A stretch of 46,986 bases of DNA from DASPLX01 sp035627375 (GTDB lineage Bacteria > Pseudomonadota > Gammaproteobacteria > Burkholderiales > Burkholderiaceae_D). Where the stretch lies: NCBI GenBank assembly GCA_035627375.1, contig DASPLX010000084.1:1-46986 (forward strand), given 5' to 3'. The notes under the pieces are model-generated. The model made no database searches, was not told the DNA's origin, and saw only the letters and a program-made list of their open reading frames with translations. A program made the translations under genes and the position numbers. This document shows positions 32,047 through 40,112 of the stretch, one piece after another; the stretch's first letter is position 1, and every line of letters begins with the position of its first letter.

Positions 32047-32973
32047 ATGGACAAGCTGCGCAGCATGGAAATCTTCGTCGCCGTCGTCGACGCCGGCAGC
32101 TTCACGGCGGCGGCCGAGCGGTTCGCGATCTCGCCGGTGATGGTCGGCAAACATATCCGCCACCTCGAGGAACGGCTCGGCGCGCGCCTGCTGGCACGCA
32201 CGACGCGGCGTCAGAGCCTGACCGAGATCGGCCTGCAATACGCCGAACGTTGCCGCGCGATCCTGGCCGAGATCGAACAGGCCGAATCGGGCGCGGAAGC
32301 GATGCGCGCGGCGCCGCGCGGGACGCTCAAGATCACCGCGGCTACTTCCCTCGGCACGCAATGCCTGGCGCCGGCGCTGGCCGACTATCTCGCGCTGTAT
32401 CCGGAAGTCAGCGTCGACCTGCAGTTGAACGACCGGGTGGTCGATATCGTCGAGGAAGGTTATGACGCCGCCGTCCGCATCGGCGGGCTCGACGATTCCA
32501 GCCTCGTCGCGCGGCCGCTGCGGCCCTACACGATGCTGCTATGCGCGTCGCCCGAGTATCTGCGGCGCGCCGGCGTGCCGCGCACGCCGCAAGACTTGCA
32601 CCGCCACGCCTGCATCGACTATGCGCACTGGAACCGGCGCGTGAGCTGGAAGCTGAAGACCGGGGACGGCGGCGAAATGGAGTTGCCGGCCAGCCGCTTC
32701 CGCTCGAACAACGGCCAGGCCTTGCGCATGGCCGCGTTGCGCGGCCACGGCATCATCATGCAGGCGGAAATCCTGCTCGGCGAGGACGTCGCCGCCGGCC
32801 GTCTCGTGCCCTTGCTGCAGGACTATCTGCCGCCGCCGCGGCCGGTCCATCTCGTCTATCCGCGCGACCGCCAGCCGACGCCGAAGCTGACGACCTTCAT
32901 CGATTTCATGCTGGAGCGTTTCGGTCCCGACGAGCCGGTGCGCCCGGCGAATCGGGCGACCGGAGCGCTCTAA
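32047..32973 (+). CDS. LysR-family transcriptional regulator
   Basis: DNA-binding regulator of 308 residues. The N-terminal winged helix (MDKLRSMEIFVAVVDAGSFT, ISPVMVGKHIRHLEERLG) is followed by a linker helix and a periplasmic-binding-protein-like effector domain (about 90-295, LKITAATSLGTQCLAPALADY). It resembles the CrgA/DmlR-like group common in proteobacteria. Divergent from the Lin1944-like SDR; the inducer is unknown. Confidence 0.92.
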   Translation: MDKLRSMEIFVAVVDAGSFTAAAERFAISPVMVGKHIRHLEERLGARLLARTTRRQSLTEIGLQYAERCRAILAEIEQAESGAEAMRAAPRGTLKITAATSLGTQCLAPALADYLALYPEVSVDLQLNDRVVDIVEEGYDAAVRIGGLDDSSLVARPLRPYTMLLCASPEYLRRAGVPRTPQDLHRHACIDYAHWNRRVSWKLKTGDGGEMELPASRFRSNNGQALRMAALRGHGIIMQAEILLGEDVAAGRLVPLLQDYLPPPRPVHLVYPRDRQPTPKLTTFIDFMLERFGPDEPVRPANRATGAL

Positions 32974-33126
32974 CCGGCTGTTGAAAACTGCCGCGCGGCT
33001 CGATCCCGTTCCGCTCGCTGCGTTCTTCGACGTCCCGCCAAGGCCGGTCCGGGCAGCAAAACGCGGAGCGCGCTACACTGTCTCTCCCGTTGCCGGCGCG
33101 CGCCGCGCCCATTCGCAGAGGAACGC

Positions 33127-33561
33127 ATGATCGAGATCAGGAACGCCAGGCTCGCGGACACTGCGGCGATCGCCACCTTGTTGACCGCCCTGGATTATCC
33201 CGGAACCGAATCCTTCATCGCCGCCAAGGTTGCGCAGCAATTGGAGCATCCCGACGCCCGCCTGCTGGTCGCCGCCGAAGGCGATGCCGTGCTCGGATTC
33301 ATCTCGCTGCACTTCATTCCCCAGATCGCGCTCGCCGGCGACTTTTGCCGCATCAGTTATTTTTGCGTCGACGGCAATGCGCGCAGCCGCGGCGTCGGGG
33401 CGATGCTGGAGGCGCGCGCGGAGGAGCTGGCGCGCGAACGCGGTTGCGACCGTATCGAATTGCACTGCCATGCGCGGCGCGTGCAGGCGCATCGTTTCTA
33501 TTTCCGGCAGGGCTACGAAGAGTCGCCGAAATACCTGATGAAGCCGCTGCCGCGGCGCTGA
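33127..33561 (+). CDS. GNAT family acetyltransferase
   Basis: Protein of 144 residues: IEIRNARLADTAAIATLLTAL, FCVDGNARSRGVGAMLEARAEELA (acetyl-CoA loop) and a terminal HRFYFRQGYEESPKYL. The ATG at 33127 follows AGAGGAA. A CTACACT element about 57 bp upstream may be its -10. It starts a possible unit with the GFA and GST genes, 55 bp apart. Substrate unknown. Confidence 0.85.
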   Translation: MIEIRNARLADTAAIATLLTALDYPGTESFIAAKVAQQLEHPDARLLVAAEGDAVLGFISLHFIPQIALAGDFCRISYFCVDGNARSRGVGAMLEARAEELARERGCDRIELHCHARRVQAHRFYFRQGYEESPKYLMKPLPRR

Positions 33562-33615
33562 GCGCGGCAACAATCGATCGGCGCGGCATCGGCAACAACC
33601 ACGAGGAGGACAAAC

Positions 33616-34005
33616 ATGACAGCAAACGGAAAATGTCTGTGCGGAGCGGTCGGTTTTTCGATCGAGCTGCCGACGAAATGGGTGGCGCATTGCCATTGCA
33701 CGCAATGCCGGCGCGCCCATGGGGCGGCGTTCGTCACCTTCGTCGGCGTGAAGGAGGAGCAATTCTCGCTGCATGATCCGGCCGGCGCATTGAAGTGGTT
33801 CCAATCGTCGCCCGAGGCGCAGCGCGGATTCTGTTCGCAATGCGGCAGCACGCTGTTCTTCCGCTCCACGAAGTGGCCCGGCGAGATGCATATCGCGCGC
33901 GCCAACTTCGTCGATCCGCTCGACCGCCTGCCGCAGGCCCATGTCTATTACGACACCCATGTCGACTGGGTGACGGTGACCGACGATTTGCCGAAGAAGC
34001 CATGA
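33616..34005 (+). CDS. GFA family (glutathione-dependent formaldehyde-activating-like) protein
   Basis: Zinc protein of 129 residues of the Mss4-like GFA fold. The conserved Cys positions are seen: CLCGAVGF, CHCTQCRRAHG, and FCSQCGSTLFF. Members include the glutathione-dependent formaldehyde-activating enzyme, but most act on unknown substrates. AGGAGG lies 10 bp before the ATG. Its stop overlaps the start of the downstream glutathione transferase gene (ATGA), which supports a link to glutathione chemistry. Confidence 0.9.
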   Translation: MTANGKCLCGAVGFSIELPTKWVAHCHCTQCRRAHGAAFVTFVGVKEEQFSLHDPAGALKWFQSSPEAQRGFCSQCGSTLFFRSTKWPGEMHIARANFVDPLDRLPQAHVYYDTHVDWVTVTDDLPKKP

Positions 34006-34676
34006 TCGTCGTCCATCATCTCAACAATTCCCGCTCCCAGCGCGTGCTGTGGCTGCTCGAAGAGCTCGGCCTCGACTACCAGATCAAGCATTACCAGCGC
34101 GATCCGAAGACCATGCTGGCGCCGCCGGAGCTGCGGCGCGTGCATCCGCTCGGCAAGTCGCCGGTGGTGACCGACGGCGAACTCTTGCTGGCCGAGTCGG
34201 GCGTCATCATCGAATACCTGGCGGAGCGTTACGGCAACGGTCGCTTCGTGCCGGCTCCCGGCACATCGGAAAGCCTGCGCTACCGCTACTGGATGCACTA
34301 TGCGGAAGGTTCGCTGATGCCGCCCTTGCTGTTGAAGCTCGCGTTCAACCGGGTCGAGCACGCGCCGATGCCGTTCTTCGTGAGGCCGATGGCGCGCGCC
34401 ATCGCCCGGGGAGCGAAACGGTCCTTCATCGAACCGCAGATCAAGACCCATCTCGACTATATCGAAGCGGAGCTCGGCAAGGCGGAGTGGTTCGCCGGCA
34501 AGGATCTCAGCGCGGCCGACGTCCAGATGAGTTTTCCATTGGAGGCGGCGGCGTCGCGCGCCGGAGTGAATGCGCAGACCTATCCGCGCATGGCCGATTT
34601 TCTCGCGCGCATTCATGCGCGCCCGGCATACAAGCGCGCGCTCGAACGCGGCGGCGCCTACGATCTGCTGAAATGA
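34002..34676 (+). CDS. Glutathione S-transferase family protein
   Basis: Protein of 224 residues with an N-terminal thioredoxin-like domain (IVVHHLNNSRSQRVLWLLEE, PLGKSPVVTDG, AESGVIIEYLAERYG) and an all-helical C-terminal domain (WFAGKDLSAADVQMSFPLEA). The Ser in NNSRSQR takes the usual catalytic position. The ATG at 34002 overlaps the GFA stop; the open frame extends further upstream only as a shadow. Conjugation or peroxidase activity is likely, substrate unknown. Confidence 0.92.
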   Translation: MIVVHHLNNSRSQRVLWLLEELGLDYQIKHYQRDPKTMLAPPELRRVHPLGKSPVVTDGELLLAESGVIIEYLAERYGNGRFVPAPGTSESLRYRYWMHYAEGSLMPPLLLKLAFNRVEHAPMPFFVRPMARAIARGAKRSFIEPQIKTHLDYIEAELGKAEWFAGKDLSAADVQMSFPLEAAASRAGVNAQTYPRMADFLARIHARPAYKRALERGGAYDLLK

Positions 34677-34705
34677 GCGCGCCCTGCGCGCTACGATAGC
34701 GACGC

Positions 34706-35839
34706 TCAGCCCGCGCCGGCGGCATGGGATTCCTCGGTATCCGGATCGGCAAAGCGCAGCGCGATGGCCCGGAATTCCTCGCGTATGGTCCAGAATGCAT
34801 CCGCCGTGTCCGGGTCGAAATGCTTGCCGCGACCGGCGCGGACGAGTTCCGCGGCGTCCCCATGCGGGAACGGCGGTTTGTAGACGCGCCGGCTGATGAG
34901 GGCGTCGTAGACATCGGCGACCGCCATCAGGCGCGCCGACAGCGGGATGTCTTCGCCGGCCAAACCCTGCGGATAGCCGCTGCCATCCCACTTTTCGTGG
35001 TGCGAATACGCGATTTCCTTGGCGAACTGCAGGAAGGGAACGGGACGGCCCAGCCGGCGTTCCGCCACCTCGATGGCATCCCGCCCCAGGGTCGTGTGCG
35101 TCTTCATGATGTGCCATTCCTCGGCGGTCAAGGGGCCGGGCTTGAGCAGAATGTTGTCCGGGATGCCGACCTTGCCGATGTCGTGCAACGGGGCGGACTT
35201 GAACAACAGTTCGATGTTGTGCTCGGTCAGCACATCGGTGAAGCGCGGATGCTCCCGCAGGGCCAGCGCCAGCGCGCGGACATAGTGCTGTGTGCGCAGG
35301 ATATGGTTGCCGGTCTCGTTGTCGCGCGTTTCGGCGAGCGAGGCGAGCATCAGGATCGTCACCTCCTTGATCGCTTGCACTTCCTCTGTGCGGCGCCGCA
35401 CTTCGTATTCAAGAAAGAAGTTCTTGTCGCGCAGGAAATCCACCGAGGACTTGAGTGCCAGATGGGTCGCCACGCGCGCCAGCATGATGGGCGGACTGAT
35501 CGGCTTGGTGATGTAGTCGGCGGCGCCCAGTGCGAAACCTCGCTGTTCATCCTCGATTTCGTTCCTGGCCGTCAGAAAGATCACCGGAATGTCCGCCGTC
35601 CGCGGTTCCGACTTGAGATGGGCGCACACGGCATAGCCGTCCATTTCCGGCATCATCACGTCGAGCAAGACCAGATCCGGCGGGTCGGAACGGGCGATCT
35701 CGAGTGCCTGGAGACCGCTCCGCGCCACCTTCAGGTCGTAGCGATCGCATAGCAAACCCACGATCAGGGACAGATTTTGCGGTGCATCGTCGACCACCAG
35801 GATGGTCGGCTTGCGTTCGATGGGCAATATGGCGTTCAT
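34706..35839 (-). CDS. REC-HD-GYP cyclic-di-GMP phosphodiesterase (RpfG-like)
   Basis: Response regulator of 377 residues: receiver domain (about 11-125, VVDDAPQN, LLDVMMPEMDG, KPISP), a linker helix, and an HD-GYP domain with a complete motif set: ETGNHILRTQHYV, HDIGKVGIPD, KTHTTLGRDAIE, SHHEKWDGSGYPQGL and VADVYDAL. Predicted to break cyclic di-GMP down to GMP when phosphorylated. The ATG at 35839 overlaps the stop of the hybrid kinase (35836), so they form a sensor-effector pair. Unlike the HD-GYP protein at 19453, all metal ligands are present. Confidence 0.95.
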   Translation of the reverse strand: MNAILPIERKPTILVVDDAPQNLSLIVGLLCDRYDLKVARSGLQALEIARSDPPDLVLLDVMMPEMDGYAVCAHLKSEPRTADIPVIFLTARNEIEDEQRGFALGAADYITKPISPPIMLARVATHLALKSSVDFLRDKNFFLEYEVRRRTEEVQAIKEVTILMLASLAETRDNETGNHILRTQHYVRALALALREHPRFTDVLTEHNIELLFKSAPLHDIGKVGIPDNILLKPGPLTAEEWHIMKTHTTLGRDAIEVAERRLGRPVPFLQFAKEIAYSHHEKWDGSGYPQGLAGEDIPLSARLMAVADVYDALISRRVYKPPFPHGDAAELVRAGRGKHFDPDTADAFWTIREEFRAIALRFADPDTEESHAAGAG

Positions 35840-38800
35840 GATGACCTTTCCGCCTGCGGCTCTTGTGCAGTCGCTTCCGACAAAATGCGACGCGCCTGGG
35901 CAAAATCGAACTGCCTGACCGCCTGTTCCAGCCGCTTGAAATGCTCGGGCAGGGCGACGGCCAACAGCGGCGCCTGTTCGTCCAGCAGCTGGCAAGCCCG
36001 GGCATCATTGCTTGCCAGCAGCGCCGTCAATTTCCGGCAGGCGTCGTCGCGCGCCTCCTCCGTCGCGACCCGTGCCACGCCTGCCTCGGTCGCGGGAGGC
36101 AGCGCCGCTCCGATCGCCTCGATTTGCCGCTGCAGCATCTGCTCGAGTTCGTCCGGCATGGCGCCGGTCGGGCGGCCGTTCAGCAACGCCTCTTCCAGCA
36201 CGGCTGCCGTTTCCTGCACCGAGGTGGCGCCGATATTGCCGGCGGTCGCCTTGAGAGTGTGCGCGATGCGGTGCGCGGTTTCGACGTCGCCTCGTTCGAG
36301 GGCCGCGCGCAGCGCGCGCGCCGTTCCGGCCTCGCCGTCGGCGAACGCCCGCAGCAGCGAGAGATACAGTGCTTCCTTGCCCAGCGTCCGCCGCAGGCCC
36401 GCCGCAGTGTCGATGCCGTCGATGGCAGGAATCGGGGGCGGTTCGGCCGTCGCCGTGCGACCGGCCGGCGCCGATAAGTCTCCGGGCTTCACCCAGCGCA
36501 GCAGCGCGCGCCAGAGCTCTTCAGGTTCGATCGGTTTGGAGATGAAATCGTTCATGCCGGCGGCGATGCAGCGCTCGCGGTCGGCTTGCATTACATTGGC
36601 CGTCATCGCGACCAACGGCAGCGCCGCGAATTGCGGCAGCGCGCGCACCGCCCGCGCCGCATCGACGCCGTCCATCTCCGGCATCTGCATATCGAGCAGC
36701 ACGATGTCGTACGACTTGCGCCGCACCATGTCGATCACCTCGCGGCCGGTGCGGACGATGTCGACTTCGAGGCCGGCGTCGGTCAGCAATTCGGTCGCCA
36801 CCTGCTGGTTCAATTCGTTGTCTTCGGCCAGCAAGGCATGCGCTCCGCGCAGCGCGGAAAGCTCCTTCGGCGGAACGGGAATGGTGGCCGTCCGCGCCGC
36901 CGCGCCGCGCTGGGCGGCCGTTTCACCCAGCATGCGCATCAAGGCATCGAACAGTGCCGACGGACTGATCGGTTTGACCAGCACCAGATCAATGCCGATT
37001 CCGCTCACTTGAGCGAACAGGTCTTCGCGTCCGTAGGCGGTGATGATCGCCAGCCGCGGCGGACGCTCGAGTTCGAGGGCGCGTATGCGGCGCGCGGTCT
37101 CGAGGCCGTCCAGCCCCGGCATCTGCCAGTCGAGCAGCACCGCGTCGTAGGATTCATGCAGGATGTCGGCGCCGCGGACCGCCCCGATCGCCGCGAGGCC
37201 GGAAGCGGCGACATCGACGTGGAAGGACATTTCGCGCAGCATCCCGCTCAGGACGGCGCGCGCGTTTTCGCTATCGTCGACGACCAGCACATGGCGGCGG
37301 CGCAAGTCCGGTTGCGGCAGGTAAACCTTGCGTACATCCTTGCCGATGCCGACGCGCGCCGTGAACCAGAAGGTCGAGCCCTTGCCGTATTCGCTCTCGA
37401 CGCCGACTTCGCCGCCCATCAGTTGCGCCAGCTTCTTCGAAATCGCCAGTCCGAGTCCTGTGCCGCCGTAGCGCCGCGTGGTCGAGACGTCGGCCTGCTC
37501 GAAACTCTGGAACAGCCGGCCTTTCTGTTCTTCGGTCAGGCCGACGCCGGTGTCGCGCACCGCGAACCACAAGAGCGCTTCGCTGACGGTATGCTCGCGC
37601 AGCCGCACGACGATCGCGATTTCGCCGCGCTCCGTGAACTTCACGGCGTTGTTCGCATAGTTGATCAGGATCTGTCCGATCCGCAACGAATCGCCGATCA
37701 TCATCCGACTCGGCAAGTCGGGAGCGACGTCGTAGATCAGTTCCAGGTTCTTGCGCCCGGCTTTGTCGGCGACCAACGCGGCGACGTTGTCGAGCAGGGC
37801 TTCCAGGTCGAATTCGGCGCGCTCGATCGACAGGCCGCCGGCCTCGATCTTCGAGTAATCGAGAATGTCGTTGACCACGCCGAGCAGGTGGTGGCCGGAA
37901 CGCTGCAGCTTTTGCAGGTAATCGCGCTGGCGCGGCGTCAACTCGGTCTTGAGCGCGAGATACGACATGCCGATGATCGCATTGAGCGGCGTGCGGATCT
38001 CATGGCTCATGTTCGCCAGGAACATCGCTTTGGCGCGGCTCGCGGCCTGCGCTTCGTTGCGCGCCGCCAGCAGTCGCGCGGCCTGTTGCCGCTCGTTGTC
38101 GTTGGCTTCCACCAGCCGCGCGTAGAGGACGCCGTTCTCGAGCAGCAGTTCGAGCAGGACGAAGCTGACCGCCAGCATGCCGTACAGGCGCCCCGCATAG
38201 AAGCCGAGGTCGAAGCGGCCGGCGTTGAGGACCGCCGACAGGGCGATATCGAACAGCCAGGCCACCATCACCACCATGAGCCACAGGTCGAGTACCGAAT
38301 GCGGCCGCCGCCGCCATAGCACGAAGGCGGCGGCCAGGCTGAGCAGCCAGACGCTGGTGACGACGAATTTCATCGCCGGCGTGTAGCGGTTGCCGGCCAT
38401 GATCGCGGGCAGCAGATCCTGGCCGGCCGTCGCCAGCGCGGCCAGGGCGCCGGCCAGTGCAGCGACCATGAGGATGCTGGTCAGCGTCGAGAAGCGCCGC
38501 CGTTGCCGCGGCGCTTCGCCTCTGAACAACGCATAGGCGATCACGAACAGCGGAAAACCGCCGTGCCAGAACATGTAGATCCAGGCCGTGCTTTGCGGGC
38601 CGGCGCCGAGCAGGCCGGCCGGCGCGAACAGGCCGGGAAAGGTAAGGGCATGCAGGGCCGCCATGAAGGACGTGAACAGATAACCGCAGGCCAGCATGCG
38701 CAGCGCGCGCAGGCCCAGGATCCGATGCTGTCCGAACAGCAGGACCGCCGTGATCAAGTCATTGATGACGATCACCGATTCATAGATCGGGATGAAGGCC

Positions 38801-38952
38801 CAGACGGCGGGCAGCTTGACCTGCGCGAACGGTGCGGTGCAGAGGAACACCACGACGGACACCAATACGATGGCGAGCGCGAGCCGCCGTTCGCGACCTT
38901 GCACGGGAAGCGTCGAGAGATACGCTCTGGCCTCGTTCGAATCCTGCGTCAT
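35836..38952 (-). CDS. Hybrid histidine kinase with MASE4-like sensor, two REC and HPt domains
   Basis: Membrane kinase of 1038 residues. Seven or so hydrophobic segments (about 25-275, with PIYESVIVINDLITAVLLF and LACGYLFTSFMAALHALTFP) resemble the MASE4 sensor. Then comes a HisKA domain with His317 in NMSHEIRTPLNAIIG, an ATPase domain (NAVKFT, DTGVGL, GGTGLGLAISKKL), receiver 1 (Asp608), receiver 2 (Asp754) and a C-terminal HPt domain with His898 in AHTLKATAGNIG. This is a full phosphorelay in one chain. The ATG at 38952 is preceded by GGCGGAGGA; an in-frame ATG 66 bp upstream is less likely. It overlaps the REC-HD-GYP gene and most likely passes phosphate to it. Confidence 0.94.
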   Translation of the reverse strand: MTQDSNEARAYLSTLPVQGRERRLALAIVLVSVVVFLCTAPFAQVKLPAVWAFIPIYESVIVINDLITAVLLFGQHRILGLRALRMLACGYLFTSFMAALHALTFPGLFAPAGLLGAGPQSTAWIYMFWHGGFPLFVIAYALFRGEAPRQRRRFSTLTSILMVAALAGALAALATAGQDLLPAIMAGNRYTPAMKFVVTSVWLLSLAAAFVLWRRRPHSVLDLWLMVVMVAWLFDIALSAVLNAGRFDLGFYAGRLYGMLAVSFVLLELLLENGVLYARLVEANDNERQQAARLLAARNEAQAASRAKAMFLANMSHEIRTPLNAIIGMSYLALKTELTPRQRDYLQKLQRSGHHLLGVVNDILDYSKIEAGGLSIERAEFDLEALLDNVAALVADKAGRKNLELIYDVAPDLPSRMMIGDSLRIGQILINYANNAVKFTERGEIAIVVRLREHTVSEALLWFAVRDTGVGLTEEQKGRLFQSFEQADVSTTRRYGGTGLGLAISKKLAQLMGGEVGVESEYGKGSTFWFTARVGIGKDVRKVYLPQPDLRRRHVLVVDDSENARAVLSGMLREMSFHVDVAASGLAAIGAVRGADILHESYDAVLLDWQMPGLDGLETARRIRALELERPPRLAIITAYGREDLFAQVSGIGIDLVLVKPISPSALFDALMRMLGETAAQRGAAARTATIPVPPKELSALRGAHALLAEDNELNQQVATELLTDAGLEVDIVRTGREVIDMVRRKSYDIVLLDMQMPEMDGVDAARAVRALPQFAALPLVAMTANVMQADRERCIAAGMNDFISKPIEPEELWRALLRWVKPGDLSAPAGRTATAEPPPIPAIDGIDTAAGLRRTLGKEALYLSLLRAFADGEAGTARALRAALERGDVETAHRIAHTLKATAGNIGATSVQETAAVLEEALLNGRPTGAMPDELEQMLQRQIEAIGAALPPATEAGVARVATEEARDDACRKLTALLASNDARACQLLDEQAPLLAVALPEHFKRLEQAVRQFDFAQARRILSEATAQEPQAERSS

Positions 38953-39206
38953 GGCATCCTCCGCCGGGCTTCCCGTCCGGGGCGTGGAAACGAGCCGCGC
39001 TCGGTCTCGGACAGGCAAGCCGATAAGCCTGACTGTGCGACCCGGCTGGCCGCCGGAGGCAAGATGCGATGCGCGCTATCGCCGGTGGGCGACAAAGCTA
39101 GCGTGGTGAATTTCCGTGCTGCTGTCTATCCTGTGCCCAGGGGAAAAGCATGCCGCTTGCGTTGCGTCAAATATGGCGACCGAAAGTTACCGGTCCGCGG
39201 GACAGG

Positions 39207-39824
39207 TCATTCGGCCCCGATCTCGTGAAATTCCGTGCCGGCCAGGTCCGCCGGTTCGCGCGCGGAGGCTTGCGCGTCGTCGAAGATCGCCAGCGTTCCA
39301 ACCCATAGCACTTCGGCTTGCTGCCGGTCGCGATTCTCGATCTTGTGCGGCGTGCCGGCATCGAAGTGCAGCGAGTCGCCGCTGTCGAGCCGGTACTCGC
39401 GGGCGCCGACCGTATAGACGATGGCGCCGCTCAAGACATACACCATCTCCTCGCCGGCATGCGACACCGTTTCGGAAGCGAAGCCGGCCGGCACGATCAT
39501 CTTCACCGAATGCAGCCGACTGCCGGGAAACACCGTCGACAGGCGTTCATAGCCGACGCTCTCATCCTCGATGGCATAGACTTCGCGGCGGCCCTGGTGC
39601 GAGTCGGGCGCCGTCTGCGCCGGCTGGTCCACCAGTTCCTGCAACGGCACGTCGAGCGCGCGCGCGACGTTGACGAGCGAGGACAAGGTGATGCCGCTCA
39701 GGTTGCGCTCCACCTGCGACAGGAACCCGACAGACAGGCCGCTTTCCTCGGCCACTTGCAGCAGCGTCTTGTGCTGCGCCTTGCGCAGCCTGCGGATCCG
39801 CTTTCCGATTTGCTTGGTGGTCAT
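39207..39824 (-). CDS. XRE-cupin transcriptional regulator
   Basis: Regulator of 205 residues with an N-terminal XRE helix-turn-helix (LLQVAEESGLSVGFLSQVER, about 7-65) and a C-terminal cupin_2 domain (SHAGEEMVYVLSGAIVYTVG, LDSGDSLHFDAGTPHKIENR). The SugE/PuuR-like architecture suggests a small ligand bound in the cupin, often an amino acid or polyamine. It is divergent from the M24 aminopeptidase across an AT-rich gap with inverted repeats, so it probably regulates that gene and itself. Confidence 0.93.
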   Translation of the reverse strand: MTTKQIGKRIRRLRKAQHKTLLQVAEESGLSVGFLSQVERNLSGITLSSLVNVARALDVPLQELVDQPAQTAPDSHQGRREVYAIEDESVGYERLSTVFPGSRLHSVKMIVPAGFASETVSHAGEEMVYVLSGAIVYTVGAREYRLDSGDSLHFDAGTPHKIENRDRQQAEVLWVGTLAIFDDAQASAREPADLAGTEFHEIGAE

Positions 39825-40025
39825 CGCGGTCCTTGGAGCCGGCCAGAGAAGAAGCGCCGCAGCGCGGGGAAGATCGTGGCGCGATTCTAGAGCGGTTTGA
39901 GAGGCAGTTCAAGGGACGACGCCGGTTTCGATCAAGCCGGATCGGCGCGCCCGGGAACACCCCCTCATCCCTGGCGCCATCGGCATTCCAGGAGTATGAG
40001 GAGGTAATAATTTTAGTGCCACAAT

Positions 40026-40064
40026 AATTTTAGCTTTACTTAAATTTTTAGTGTAGCTAAAATT
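40026..40064. promoter_or_regulatory. AT-rich inverted repeat upstream of the M24 aminopeptidase
   Basis: Perfect 10-bp arms AATTTTAGCT (40026-40035) and AGCTAAAATT (40055-40064) with a 19-bp spacer. The half-site core TTTTAG recurs at 40011 and 40046. This AT-rich patch contrasts with the GC-rich flanks and lies 48 bp before the aminopeptidase ATG. It is a good operator candidate for the divergently encoded XRE-cupin regulator. Confidence 0.6.
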
Positions 40065-40112
40065 TTGATTGCACCCCGAACCGCTACCCCTTTTTGCCTC
40101 GAAAGGATCGCC

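Noticed and set aside
32974..33126. A second copy of the palindrome seen at 15-104
   Set aside because: The two share only a short AACAGCC-type end and similar GC-rich composition; no long inverted arms are seen here.
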